This document shows, piece by piece, positions 33,207 to 45,292 of a stretch of 64,000 nucleotides of DNA. Under the pieces are notes generated by a model. It was not told the DNA's origin, searched no databases, and saw only the letters and a program-made list of their open reading frames with translations. The translations under genes were made by a program, and so were the position numbers. Every line of letters begins with the position of its first letter. Within the stretch, counting starts at the first letter, position 1. Origin of the DNA: Megalopta genalis (lineage: Eukaryota; Arthropoda; Insecta; Hymenoptera; Halictidae); NCBI RefSeq assembly GCF_051020955.1, contig NC_135026.1, positions 7,664,501-7,728,500 on the forward strand. Reading direction: 5' to 3'.

Positions 33207-33260
33207 GACTGACCCACTATTCTCTCTCTCTCCCTCTCGCTCTCTCTCTGACTCACTCAC

Positions 33261-33302
<42 letters not shown>

Positions 33303-33313
33303 GACTGACCCAC

Positions 33314-33347
<34 letters not shown>

Positions 33348-33461
33348 GACTGACCCACTATTCTCTCTCTCTCTCTCTCTCATTGACTCACCCACTATTC
33401 TCTCTCTTTCTCTCTCTCTCTCTCTCTGATGCACTCACTATTCTCTCTCTCACTCACTAAT

Positions 33462-33496
<35 letters not shown>

Positions 33497-33544
33497 TCAC
33501 TTACTATTCTCTCTTTCATTGATTCACCCACTATTCTCTCTCTC

Positions 33545-33577
<33 letters not shown>

Positions 33578-33808
33578 GATTCACTCACTATTCTCTCTCT
33601 CATTGATTCACCCACTATTCCCTCTCTCTCTCTCTCCCGCTCTCTCTTTCTTTCTCTCTCTCTCTCTCCCGCTCTCTCTTTCTTTCTCTCTCTCTCTCTC
33701 CCGCTCTCTCTTTCTTTCTCTCTCTCTCTCTCTCTCTATCTCTTTCTGACTCACTCACTATTCTCACTCTCTCTCGCGCTCTCTCTTTCTCTCTGACTCA
33801 CTCACTAT

Positions 33809-33839
<31 letters not shown>

Positions 33840-33846
33840 CACTCAC

Positions 33847-33887
<41 letters not shown>

Positions 33888-33950
33888 GCTCTATTTTTTC
33901 TCTCACTTACTCAGTATTCTCTCTCTCTCTCTCTCTCTCTCATACTCTCC
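32986..33950. repeat. ~1-kb CT-rich array with ACTCACTATT interruptions
   Basis: Nearly pure pyrimidine on the plus strand. CT runs of 10-40 bp are separated by short words such as GATTCACTCACTATT, GACTGACCCACTATT and GACTCACTCACTATT, so it is a higher-order repeat and not a plain dinucleotide. ORFs in it (Leu-Ser on plus, Glu-Arg on minus) are artefacts. Confidence 0.96.
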
Positions 33951-34480
33951 GTCCCTCTAATCTCTTGCTCGTTTAGGATCATTTTTTTCCGGTGTATAAC
34001 TCGAGAAGAACTATGACCACCCTTCACTTCGTCGCCGTCTTTCCCTTCGGTTCAAGGTTGAAGAGGCACCCCTGCACGACCGGCCTCGAACGTCCGTCGC
34101 ACGTGACACCGTAGAATGCGCTTTCGAAGCGCACGTGCCTCGCTAAATCGCAAATTGATTTCTCTCTCGCGGCCATTGTCCGATCCTTGATAATCTACGG
34201 CCTTTACCGGCTCGCTGCCTCCCTGGCCCGGCCACCAAAACCAAATCCCATTGGCGCGGAACACTGGCGATCTGCTCCATATTTTCTACGATTTCGATTT
34301 TACGGTGAACGAGAAGCAACTTTTCCACCGTCTTGCGAAAAATATTTTCGAATCTGCTGCACTCAACGAAGCTGGGCGATCGAGCATGCTTTGATTATCT
34401 GCTGTTAGTTTCGTATTAGTTTGTAACACCTGTATAAAATGAAACGAAATAAAAACTGTAGAAAAATTGTTGCAAGAAAA
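33951..34480. other. single-copy DNA
   Basis: Unique, moderately GC-rich. Short ORFs of about 70 codons on both strands are not assignable. Confidence 0.5.
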
Positions 34481-35080
34481 GGAAATGAAACAGATTTATA
34501 TATCTGAAGAATTGAAAAGTACAGTCACCTTTTATTTTCAGCACTTTAAATATATTAATGAGCCATATTAATAACTAATATAATAAGCTGTAATAATAAC
34601 CAATATAATGAGCTGTAATAATAACTAATAACTAACGAGTTATTAACAAAAATAGATCCCCTATTTTATAAGTTTCCATGTATTGATAATAATGTGGCAA
34701 TAATTTTTAATTCGTTTAACGTTTCCATAATTCTGCATTTTATTTAATCGCTTATAATAATAACGCACGATTAGGGTAAACATAAAATAGGGAAAACATT
34801 GAAAGACTATGAAAAGATCGTCACATTATTTTCAGCTAGTTCAGAGTACGCAAGAAAAAAACAATTTAAAAATATATTCGAGTTAATCAAATTAATTTCG
34901 TCATTTCATTTCCATTAATTTTTAATTATTAATTAATGGAAATTAATATTAATAATTAAAATTAATAATTAATAATAATTATTATTCGAATTAAATTTTT
35001 CACGGAGAATTTACTCGAAAAATCTCCAACTCTGATGTATAGTAAGTTTTAGCTTACGTCGTTGTGTAACCTTATAATTC
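34481..35080. other. AT-rich stretch with AATTAATAATT words
   Basis: AT-rich. 34550-34640 repeats TAATAATAACTAATATAAT-type words, including a duplicated ATAATGAGCTGTAATAATAA segment. 34905-34990 is built of TTAATTATTAATT palindromes. No other feature. Confidence 0.6.
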
Positions 35081-35799
35081 AGTATAGTGAACACGACCCG
35101 TGGCATAATGTCATCGAAGTTCGAAATTCGTGTTGCAACATTTCACGCGCACGGTTGCATAACCCTACTAGTCGACCGACCTAACCTCACCGCTGTCTTT
35201 GACACCGTCGGTAAACGCGCGGCCCTTCGTAGATTGCAATTCGGCTCGGCCAGTATTTGCGGAGGAATTTTCGGCGAGAAAAGACGACTTAAACGGCCCA
35301 TAATTTCGGATAAGATCAACAAGTGCAGCGAGCGAAATAAATCGAGCGAGTCGAGAGCCAACACCTCGAGCATCGTTTGGACCACAGTTTCCGCCCCCGC
35401 GGCCTGTTTTAACGAGCGATTTGCCCGGCGTGGAAAAAAAGGATCCCCAGCGCCGCGTCCTCTTTCATCCCTCCGACGGACGTCAACGATTTATTCGCGG
35501 CTCAAAGAGTTCCCCGGGTTCCTTCGGCGCCGCTGAAAGGATCCATTGTCGGGGAGACTTCCCCATGGAATTGCGGCGGAACCGCGAAACCGATGATTCC
35601 GCGGCACTGTTGGCGCCGGCCGGAATTTTCTTAGCCGTTTCCATGGAAATGCCGGCTTAGGCGGGCGCATCGCGCCGCTGCCTTTCGATTTAATCTTTCA
35701 ACTTGAGGAGTATTGACAGGAACCGCCGGAATTACCATGGGATATCAAAAAGTGCGGGGCGCAAAGCGGCGCGCGATGTCGATCGCCAGATAATACTGC
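35081..35799. other. GC-rich single-copy block
   Basis: Unique sequence. The 149-codon ORF at 35087-35536 has no recognisable domain and overlaps others. No gene supported. Confidence 0.5.
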
Positions 35800-35928
35800 T
35801 TCTCTCTCTCTCTCTCTCTCTCTCCCCCTCCCCCCCCTCTCTCTCTCTTTCGGCACCTCGGAAAAATCTACGAACACTCGAAATTTAATTCTCAGCCGTC
35901 TCTTTCGAATCGTCAGGCTCAATATAAG

Positions 35929-35967
<39 letters not shown>

Positions 35968-36258
35968 ATATAATTATATATAATATATAATAAATGTACA
36001 TATATAAGTACATGTAATATAATAATAAATATATATAAGTATGTATAATATATACAATATAAATATGTATATAATTATATATAACATATCATAAATATAT
36101 ATAAATATATAGAATATAAATATGTATATAATTACATATAACATATAATAAATATATATCAGTATATATATATATATATATAGAATATAAATATCTATGT
36201 AATTGTATTTAACATATGATAAATATATATAGTTATACATAATATAAAAATGTATATA
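35800..36258. repeat. CT run, (AAAT)n tetranucleotide and TATA-rich array
   Basis: A CT run at 35800-35846, then unique sequence, then AAAT/TAAA tetramers at 35928-35970. An AT-rich array follows to 36258 with a loose 60-70-bp higher-order period (ATATAAATATGTATATAATT and similar). Confidence 0.92.
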
Positions 36259-37300
36259 AATCAATAATTAAAAGTTACTCTTGAAGTTACACTTGTCGAG
36301 CTTTGTATAAGTAATTTTATACGTTATTGCAATGAATCAAGCAATTTTCTAACCTAGAAAATGTTCGAAATGAAAACTTTCTGGTACGTAAATTTCCATT
36401 TCTAGTTCCTCTCTGGTTCCATTATTCACTGTCACGCAAATAATTTAAAAAAATTGAGAAATCGCGATTTTGTTAGCCTCCACGCTAAAATCGATTTTTT
36501 CAAGATCCCAAAGCGATAGTGAAATTTTGCGACTGAATTCAAGATCAGCGTGTCAATATCTACGGAAAATAATTTATAATAAACAATTTCTGCGGTTTGA
36601 ACCTAAATTGCTGAAGTTAGGGACATCTGAAGGTTACAGTACAGCAGATCGTTGAATTCAGTTTTTCATCAACAATGACCTCACAAAGTCAAAGACACAG
36701 AGTGCCATTTAAAACAGTCAAGGTGACCTTGACTTTTAGTAGAAAAACAATAGTTTTTGAAATTCGTCATTTTTCAATATGTAGTCGACTAAATACTGAT
36801 TAACTTTCATTCGAAATATGTTTTCCTTGGACCATTGAAAATGCTTGAAAAAAATCCTAGCAACGGTTATGTGACACACCCCGTACTACAAATGAAATTC
36901 AATCGGCGAATGTTCAACATTAAATTACAACGAAACGGTTGCTTTGGGATACACAGTTCCGTAATCGTAAAAAATCGATCAGTTCCGTGATCGTAAAAAA
37001 TTTTGACCTTGAAAAATATGGTCAAGGTCACTGTTAGGGAAAGTCCTTTCGACAGATCTCCATTGATACAAAGCTGTAAAATACATCTACGATTGCCACG
37101 ACCTAAACTTTTTTTACACCGTGTATACGACATCGGATAAATCGCAATTTTGTTGCACCACTTCAAGTTTGTCAGAAACGTTCAAGGTCATTGCTGTCCC
37201 GCAACATTTCGGCTTCAAAACGTACATCGCCGTATCTCGTTTCTATAAAAAGTTCTTCGATTTCCACGCAACTTCGTCACTTGGCCGCACTGTGCGCCGG
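36259..37300. other. AT-rich block with transposon-end-like words and a nuclear-receptor-site cluster
   Basis: Non-coding. TGTGACACACCCCGTAC near 36871 and TTTTACACCGTGTATAC near 37111 both look like inverted ends of TA-target DNA elements, read on the minus strand. CAGTTCCGTRATCGTAAAAAA is duplicated (36956 and 36980). Four perfect TCAAGGTCA sites are listed separately. The block may be an old transposon whose partner ends are lost. Confidence 0.5.
36724..37190. promoter_or_regulatory. cluster of four perfect TCAAGGTCA sites (FTZ-F1/ERR-type)
   Basis: TGACCTTGA at 36724-36732 and 37004-37012 (minus-strand sites), and TCAAGGTCA at 37022-37030 and 37182-37190 (plus). The first lies in an odd palindrome, GTCAAGGTGACCTTGAC. 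The middle two face each other, 9 bp apart. TCAAGGTCA is the extended half-site bound by monomeric nuclear receptors of the FTZ-F1/SF-1 and ERR type. Binding here is inference; the copies could also come from a repeat. Confidence 0.45.
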
Positions 37301-38400
37301 TGACGTCACGCTGTAGCCGGCAGCGTGGCAACAGCGCATTTTCTAAACCATCGGTTGGAATATTGACGTTACATTTAGGCTTCACTTATCGTCCTCCGAT
37401 AATTCGAAAAATTATCGCGCGGTATTCAACGTTCTGCCGCAAGGATTCAGCCCACCGCGATGTCTATTTTATTAGATAATATTAATTTAATAATATATTT
37501 GATTAGAACCGACTCAGTTCCTAATCAAGGATTTAAATGTTTGTCTTCTCTGCCGCTTTGAACCGCGCCGACCCTGTTATTTCGTTATGCTTTCAATGCG
37601 CCGCGTGCACGCTCGACGCGGCATTCAAATGGCCGTGGCTGTTCATACTAATTGATTTCAAACACCAACACTGTTTGCTTGTTATTGGCCGACACATTTC
37701 TTGCGGAATAGTTAATGCACTATTGGCCGCGCGACGGGAGCCGCCGCGCCGCCGCCGGACGGTATTAACGTCGCGCCGCTGATGAGTAGCCTAATTATCA
37801 TGTCATCGAAATACGATTGTTTAGACGCGGCCGTACCCGAAATTAATTTTCGAGCGGGAGAATCGGGCTCGGGTTACAAAACTCGGCTGCCCTTCGCCGC
37901 GATTCGACGGCGCGAACGGTTCATCGACGCTGCATTGTTTGGCCGTACGGATAAACAAAGTTGTTGCCAATAGTTCCGGCGTTTTCTGATCGAAAGAACG
38001 GAGAATCGACTCGACGAATAGTTTCAGCGATTGGCGAGAGTGTTGTTTCGAATCGAAGCTCCGCTTCGAATTTCTTTGTAATTTTCGACGGTTGAAGAAC
38101 GAATCTTTTGAAAGAATAGAAAATTCAGCTGATAGGCTGAACTTTCTAGATTGAAGTGAAAAAAGGCTCGACTGGATTGCACGAATAGTTGTCGAGATAT
38201 AAATCCTTGAACGCGACCTGGTTTGTCGATGAATCGCATTTGGCTAACTTCAAAAGTGTGGACTTGAAAAATTTCAAACTTCGGAGATCCGTATTCTATG
38301 AATATTTCCGAAAGCAGGAAAGTGACTACTCAAATCAAATTACTTGAAAAAATTACGTTGATACTATAGTGTTTCGTAATGAATTTTGCTTCGAAGGAGG
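37301..38400. other. single-copy block with enhancer-like composition
   Basis: 37530-37960 mixes GC-rich patches with words such as ACTAATTGATTTC, GCTTGTTATTGG, TAGCCTAATTATCATG and GAAATTAATTTTCG. It is not repetitive. ORFs of 60-80 codons are unconvincing. It is one of the better candidates for conserved regulatory DNA; no direct evidence. Confidence 0.35.
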
Positions 38401-38682
38401 CGATTCCCCAGGTGATTTGAAGCAACTTTTTCCTTTGCGAAAATGTTGAGAAAGGCTTCGTTAACGAGTTATTAACGAAAAACGCGGGCCAATCGGAGCG
38501 CGATGACGGCTGGCGCTCCGCCTCGTTGCGGCCGCTACCGCGCGCACTCGCTGTCGCGCCGGGACGCGGCAGGCGTAGTCGCTCTCTGATTGGTCCGTGT
38601 TTTTCGTTAATAACTCGTGAACGAAGCCACGGAGAATATTTTCGCAAAGGAAAAAGTTGCTTCGAATCGTCTCAGGAACCAG
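38401..38682 (+). mobile_element. foldback element, copy D
   Basis: TTGAAGCAACTTTTTCCTTT ... GTTAACGAGTTATTAACGAA ... GCGGGCCAATCGGAG, a GC-rich loop (about 38495-38582), then CTGATTGGTCCGTG ... AAAAAGTTGCTTC. Faint outer ends may persist (TATAGTGTTTC near 38366 and ATCCCGTATA near 38713). No ORF. Confidence 0.92.
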
Positions 38683-39600
38683 CTCATTCAACGGCTAGTC
38701 AAATTTAAGAGAAATCCCGTATAAGACCCGTGGACCAATTAGAATTCATAGTATATTAATACCTGCCATCATATTCCCTTCCGAATCGGCGAGTTCGATT
38801 ATGAAGCATAGCAGTCACTGATTCTCGTGCAATAATCAACAATAAACAACGAAAATTGGCAAAACGAAGCCGGCGTAAAATCGTGCGAAAACGTTCGTTT
38901 TCCAGTGGGTGCGGGCGCGTCAGTAAATTGCACGCGTCGATCGACTGAAATTACATTTTTCCGAAGCAAATTAACATTTCATCGTACGCCGATGTATTTT
39001 TCCGATGATAATTGCCGCATCGCTCCGGGGGCGGGCATTTTCTAGTGTTAATTTAATTAATCGAGGCGCTGCCCCCCCTCTCTCTCTCCAGCCTCGCGGA
39101 ACGGGGCTCTCGTTTAATATAGGAACCGGCGTCCGCGGCCAATCGATTGGTCCTCTTTTTTTTTCGTCGGAGCGAGCCGACGAATAGGAGCTCCCTGAAT
39201 CATCACCGAACAACGGCGACCGCGGGCCCCGGCCTGGATATAATTATTACCACCTGCAGTATCGGTCGCTTGTTATGTATTCATTCACGGCGGCCCCGAT
39301 GTAACGCAATACTGTATTGTCGATATTGTTCGCCGCGTGCAATTAACGTAATATATTACACGCTGTTCGAGGGCTATAGATCGATTTCGCTCGCGGAATT
39401 CCCGTTCCTCCACCGCCCCCTCCCCACTCCTCCCGCCACTTCAGCCGTCCCCTCTTTTTGCTGCCGGCCGACTGAAAAGTCCTCCCTCGTCGATGAAATA
39501 CGGAACGGCGCGCTCGCGTTCCGAATTCGGCCGGCAATAAACGTCGAAATTGAACGGCGCTAATGTAACGCGACGCTCACGGCGGCTCGCGTTTCTGCGG
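38683..39600. other. single-copy block, GC-rich with TA-rich patches
   Basis: Unique. 39040-39370 alternates GC-rich and TTAATTTAATTAATCG, GTTTAATATAGG and CAATTAACGTAATATATTAC words, so it looks like regulatory rather than coding DNA. The 138-codon ORF at 39147-39563 is not assignable. Confidence 0.4.
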
Positions 39601-41670
39601 GAGACTGAGGCTGACGCTGAGGTCGGGACTGAGGATTAAACTGAGACTGAGACTGAGACAGAGACAAAGAGACTGTAACAAAGAGGCCGAGACAAAAAGA
39701 CTGAGACTGAGACTGAGACGAGGGGACTGAGACTGAGATAAAGATACTGAGATTATGACAAGGAGACTAAGACTGAGACAAAGAATCTGAGACAAAGAGA
39801 CTGAAACAAAGACACTCACACAAAGATGGTATGACAAAGAAACTAAGACAAGCAGACAGTGACAAAGAGACTGAGACAAGGAGTCTAAGACTGAGGCAAC
39901 GAGACTGAGATTGAGACAAAGAGTCTGAGACTGAGTCAAAGAGATTGAGACCGATACGAGGGAACTGAGAGTGATACAAAGATACCGAGGTTAAGACAAA
40001 GAGACTAAGACTGAAACGGAGACACTGAGACAAAGAGATTGAGTCAAAGACACTGACACAAACAGTTGTTTGTCTGTTTGAGACAAACAAACAGTGACAA
40101 AGGGACCGAGGCAAAGAGTCTAAGTCTGAGACAAGGAGTCTAAGACTGAGACAAGGAGACTGGGATTGGAACGAAGAGTCTGAGACTGAGACAACGATAC
40201 TCATATAAAGAGACTGAGGCCAAAGCGAGGGAACTGAGAGTGAGACAAAGATACTGCGATAAATACCAAGAGACTAATACTGAGACAGAAAGACTGAGGC
40301 TGAGACAAAGAGATTCAGAGAACGAAACTGAGACAAAGAGACTGAGACGAAGACACTGACACAAAGAGACTATGACAAAGAGACTGAGATAAACAGACAG
40401 TGACAAAGAGGCTGAGACAAGAAGACTGAGACTGGGACAAAGGTTCTGAGACTGAGACAAGGAAACTGAGATTAAGACTAAGTGACTAAGACTGAAGCTG
40501 TGGCAAAGAGATTGAGACAAAGAAACTGAGCCAAAAAGACTATGACAAAGAGATTGAGACGAACAGGCAGTGGCAAAGAGTCTAAGTCTGAGACAAGGAG
40601 TTTAAGACTGAGACAAGGAGACTGAGATTGAAACAAAGAGGCCGTGACTGAGACAATGAGACTGAGACCGAGGCGAGGGTACTGAGAGTAAGATAAAGAT
40701 ACCGAGATTAAGACAAAGAGACTAAGACTGAAACGGAGACACTGAGACAAAGATATTGAGAGAGAGAGAAACTGAGATAAAAAGACTGAGAAGAAGACAC
40801 TGACACAAAGAGACTATGACAAAGATACTGAGATAAACAGAGAGTGACAAAGAGACTGAGACTGAGACAAATAAACTGAGATTTAAAAAAGTTGGCTAAG
40901 ACTGAGACAGAGCCAAAGAAATTGAGACAAATAGATTGATATAAAGAGACTGAGACAAACAGGCAGTGACAAAGGGTCTAAGACTGAGACAAGGAGACTA
41001 AGACTAAGACTTAGATTGAGTCAATGGGTCTGAGACTGACATAAAGTGACTGTGACAAAGAGACTGAGATCGAGACGAGGAGTCTGAGACTGAGTCAAAA
41101 GGACTGAGATTTCCGCAAAGAGACAAAAACTGAGATAGAGAAACTGAGACTGAAATAAAGACTGAGACAAAGTGACTGCGTTAAAGACACTGAGATAAAG
41201 AGACTGAGACGAAGACACTGACACAAAGAGACTGAGATAAACAGAGAGTGGCAAAGAGACTGAGACTGAGACAAATAAACTGAGATTGAAAAAAGTTGAC
41301 TAAGACTGAAACAGAGACAAAAAAATTGAGACAAAGAGACTGACACAAAGAGACTGAGACAAACAGGCAGTGACAAAGGGTCTAAGCCTGAGACAAGGAG
41401 ACTAAGACTAAGACTGAGATTGAGTCAAAGGGTCTGAGACTGAAACAAAGAGACTGATATAAAGTGACTGTGACAAAGAGACTGAGATCGAGACGGGAGG
41501 TCTGAGACTGAGTCAGAGGGACTGAGATTTCCGCAAAGAGACAAAGACTGAGATAGAGAAACCGAGACTGAAATAAAGACTGAGACAAAGTGACTGCGTC
41601 AAAGGCACTGAGATAAAAAGACTGAGGCTCAGACAAAAAGACTGGGACTGGGACTGAAACTGAGACCGAT
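39601..41670. repeat. 2-kb purine-rich minisatellite (GAGACN)n
   Basis: Hexamers GAGACT, GAGACA, CAAAGA and variants make a purine-rich plus strand for about 2,070 bp. Longer sub-repeats are visible: a block at about 40950-41330 recurs at about 41370-41640, including AGATTTCCGCAAAGAGACAA. The Ser-Leu-Val-rich minus-strand ORFs (60-145 codons) are translations of the repeat, broken by phase shifts. Confidence 0.96.
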
Positions 41671-41689
41671 AAGGGAACGTTTCCAAGTA

Positions 41690-42180
41690 CAACACGTCAA
41701 TTTTAACGACATTTAAACATAATATAGTTTGTTAAAAAATATATTTGGCATGATCCATATCCAGGGCATGAGAAAAATAGTCCCTGTTCTCAAAACCAAT
41801 AATAATAAGCATACGTTTTTTAAATATCTCGAGAACCGGAAAGCGTCGATCAATGAGTTTTATTTTTAAATTGTCCTCCTTTTTTTTGATCGACAAATTT
41901 AATCGTTCAAAAAACATTCCGAAAAAGTTATTTGTCGAAACGATATTTGAAAAATAAATAACCTCTCGTAACGTGTAATCTACGTTCCGAAACGTTGGAT
42001 ACGTGTTTTTTGGAATTGTTTCGATTTCGCCGTTTAACGACACGATTTGCATTAACAATATTATTCCGCCGTTGAACGCCGTTACACGCTATTTTTATCA
42101 CGCCCGTTCCCTACAGAGTCGTGCAAAAATCAGCTCTCGCCTCGTCATAAAACGCAAGCCGCCGGACAGCTTCCTGAGGA
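41690..42180. other. AT-rich stretch, possible old dispersed repeat
   Basis: Contains TAAATATCTCGAGAACCGG, similar to the CGAGATATT words shared by other dispersed repeats here. The 108-codon minus-strand ORF (41732-42058) has lysine-rich AT-derived composition and no recognisable domain. Not called as a gene. Confidence 0.4.
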
Positions 42181-42595
42181 CCTAACCCTAAACTCGTAAC
42201 ACGCACCTTTCCCAAGTGTCACGCGAACTCCTATGCGCTTTTACGCGCGCATAATCGCTGGCCAGGGGTGGTTTTGACGCACGGTAACGAAGCGAGGGGG
42301 CGGCGGTGCAAAGGGGTGCCGGACCCTTGTTCATAAGATTATCGACCTTGTTCTTGATGTGGTCAATCTGGAAATATTGCTCGGCGTGCCTGCGATTAAG
42401 CTGTTGGACAATTATGCCCCGGACGAATAGGCTCCTAAATCTCTGAACTATTGGGGGCCGTAGATCTCCGTGGAATTCGAACTGTGTACTCGTGAATGAC
42501 GAATTAGATTGGCCGGCCAGATTTGTGGGGAGATCGTTCGTTTCAATGATAATTCGCTGAACTGAACGTTCGTCAAATTTCTCAATTCGTTCAAC
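42181..42595. other. single-copy DNA
   Basis: Unique, moderately GC-rich sequence with no recognisable feature. Confidence 0.5.
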
Positions 42596-44105
42596 ACGAA
42601 GATTTTGGTGAACATGGATTTTTTATTAAATTTGAACTTCTGACGAATCTGAGACTTTGTTAAATCTTAATTTTTACTTGATTTAACGTTTTATTAAATT
42701 TGTGCATTTACCAGATTCGTGGCATTAATGGATGTGAACCGTTGCTGGATTTGAACATTTTTCATATCTGAACGTTCACTATAATTGTAACCTTTACTGA
42801 ATTCAAACTTTTACTTTAAATCGTTACTTATTCAAACTTTACTACTTGTAAGTTTCGAAACTTTATTGGATCTGAATATTTAAAAAATCTGGAGCTCTTT
42901 AATGGAAGCGAATTTTTACTGAATATGAACCATTACTGAGCCTGATCTTTCGCTAAATCTGAACGTTTACTATAATTTAAACTTTACAAATTCTCAGAAT
43001 TTACAGAACTTGAATGTTTATTGTAATTCAAAGATTACTGAGTCTAGAACAATTATTAAATGTGAAGCTTTACTAAATCTGGACCTGTACTGAATTTGAA
43101 CGTTTGAATCCTTTGAATTTGTTCTGAATCTGAGCTTTTATTAAACCTGAGCTATGATTCAATCTGAATTTATACTGAATCTCAGTTTTTATTAAATTTG
43201 TGCTCTGACTAAATTTGATCCATTATTAAAATTGAACCTTTATTCAATTTGTGCAATGACTTAATTTGATCCTTTACTGAATCTGAGTTTTTATTAAATT
43301 TCAGCTATGACTATATCTGAAGATTTATTGAATTTGAGCTTTTATTAAATTTCAGCTATAACTAAATCTGAACCTTTACTGGATCTGAGCTTTTATTAAA
43401 TTTGAGCTATATGACTAAATCTGAATTTGTACTGAATCTAAGCTTTTACTGAATTTGAGTTATGATTAAATCTCTGAACCTTTACTGAATCTATACTTTT
43501 ATTAAATTTGAGCTATGACTAGATTTAATCCTTAACTGAGTCTAAACTTTTCTTATACTTGAGCTATGACTAAATCTGAACCTTAACTGAATTTAAACTT
43601 TTCTTATATTTGAGCTATAACAAAATTTGATCCGTAACTGAGCCTAAACTTTTCTTATGTTTGAGCTATGACTAAATCTGAACCTTAACTGAATTTAAAC
43701 TTTTCTTATATTTGAGCTATAACAAAATTTGATCCGTAACTGAGCCTAAACTTTTCTTATGTTTGAGCTATGACTAAATCTGAACCTTAACTGAATTTAG
43801 ACTTTCCTTATATATATTTGAGCTATGACAGAATTTGATCCTTTACCGAATCTGAGATTTCATTAAATTTTAGCTATGATTAGATCTAAATTTGTACCGA
43901 ATCTGAACTTTTATTCAAGTCAAGCTATGACTAAATCTGAACTTTTTCTGAATCTGTGCTTTTATTAAATTCGAGCTATGACTAAATCTGAAGCTTTACC
44001 GAACCTGAGCTTTTATTAAATTTGAGCTATGACTAAATTTGCACCTTTACCAAATCCGCCCCTCTCCTGAAACTGAACCTTGACGAAATTCGAACCTATA
44101 CCGTC
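42596..44105. repeat. 51-bp minisatellite with a 102-bp higher-order unit
   Basis: The unit contains GAGCTATGACTAAATCTGAA, then TTACTGAATCTGAGC and a TTTTATTAAATTT segment. From 43561 the anchor GAGCTATGAC recurs at 43663 and 43765 (102-bp step), with the variant GAGCTATAACAAAATTTGAT at 43612 and 43714. Units are therefore duplicated in pairs. The array is diverged and irregular before about 43100. Confidence 0.93.
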
Positions 44106-45292
44106 CAAAAATCCTTCCTAGATCATACCATCCATCTATCAATCTTCCAAAAAAATACCTAAATCTTGCAAACATTTAAACTCTGCATTCCTAAACAACA
44201 AATTTCCCTACACCACCAAATGCCCCCACCCCAATTTAAACAACAACCCCTCTTAGCCCTCCAAAGAGCCACTCACCGATTTGCAAATTGCGAGAGCTTT
44301 CAAGACAAAATCGAAGACCAGACCTCGCCTAAAGACATCGAATACCTAGACCCGGTTCGTCGAAGTCCGACCTAGAAAACCAAGCAGAATCAATTTGGAA
44401 GCCGAGAAGGCCAGCGCGCAGAGTCGATGCTTCGGCCACATCGGCCACCCCATCGGAGTGGTCGTGAAATAATTGGCGAGAGGAATGGCGGGCCAGTTCT
44501 CCGTCCGGTATTTTACTTTCGGCCACCGTCGATCCGCCGTGATCCATCGCGATCGACGCCCGCGGCGAAAGTAATGGCGTCGCCGTGCACAATGGCGTGC
44601 GCGGGCCGCTGCCGTTCCGGTCAAAGGTCGCAATCGGCGACGCGCGGAACGCATGATTTGCGGGAGTCTTTCTCCGCGGCGATCGGGAAACGCTGAGCGT
44701 GGCGGCGCAAAAGTGGCCGCGGTAGTTAGGCGGACAAATGATAGCTAATAAAACGGAACTGGGGCGGAAAAAGGAATCGAAATAGCCACGATAGTTGCCG
44801 CGCCACTGTTACGACGCATTGTCAGATAGAAAACCGATAAAGCCCGTAATTGATTCGAATGCAAACATTATTCACGCTGGATCCGAAGGCGTCGCCCCCG
44901 CCCCCCTCTTCGGGGGAACCTATCGCCGGAAAGAATCGGACGGTTTATCAAGTTTCTGGCCGGAAAGACGCGAACGGCTCGGCCGTCTAATAGTCTCTGT
45001 TTAACACTTCCCCGCTCCGCCGCCTTTATTTATCGCGTCGTTAAAACTTTCTCCGCGACGCGCGGTCTTATCTTACGTTTTTCTTCGCGCGGAATCGTCC
45101 GCGCCCGCTCTCCCCGTTCGCAGCCGCGCTCTAACTGATTTCGCAGCTTCTAATGTACCGTCCGGGTTGAATTATCCGCGCGGAGAAATTTCGGATAAAA
45201 ACAAGGCCGTATTCGAGCGGCGATCACTCCGCGGACAATCGTCGCAGGACAGCGAAATTTCGCTTAAATCAAAGCTCTAAGCTTCTACTTTC
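44106..45292. other. single-copy block, C-rich then GC-rich
   Basis: 44100-44300 is CA-rich and unusual for the region. 44400-45250 is GC-rich and unique, with GATAATTGGCG, AGCTAATAAAACGG and CGTAATTGATTCG words. Overlapping ORFs of 87-102 codons are not assignable. A regulatory role is a guess. Confidence 0.4.

Noticed and set aside
41732..42058. 108-codon minus-strand ORF resembling a Lys/Ile-rich protein
   Set aside because: Composition follows AT-rich DNA, contains a CTCGAGATATTT word typical of dispersed repeats, no domain.
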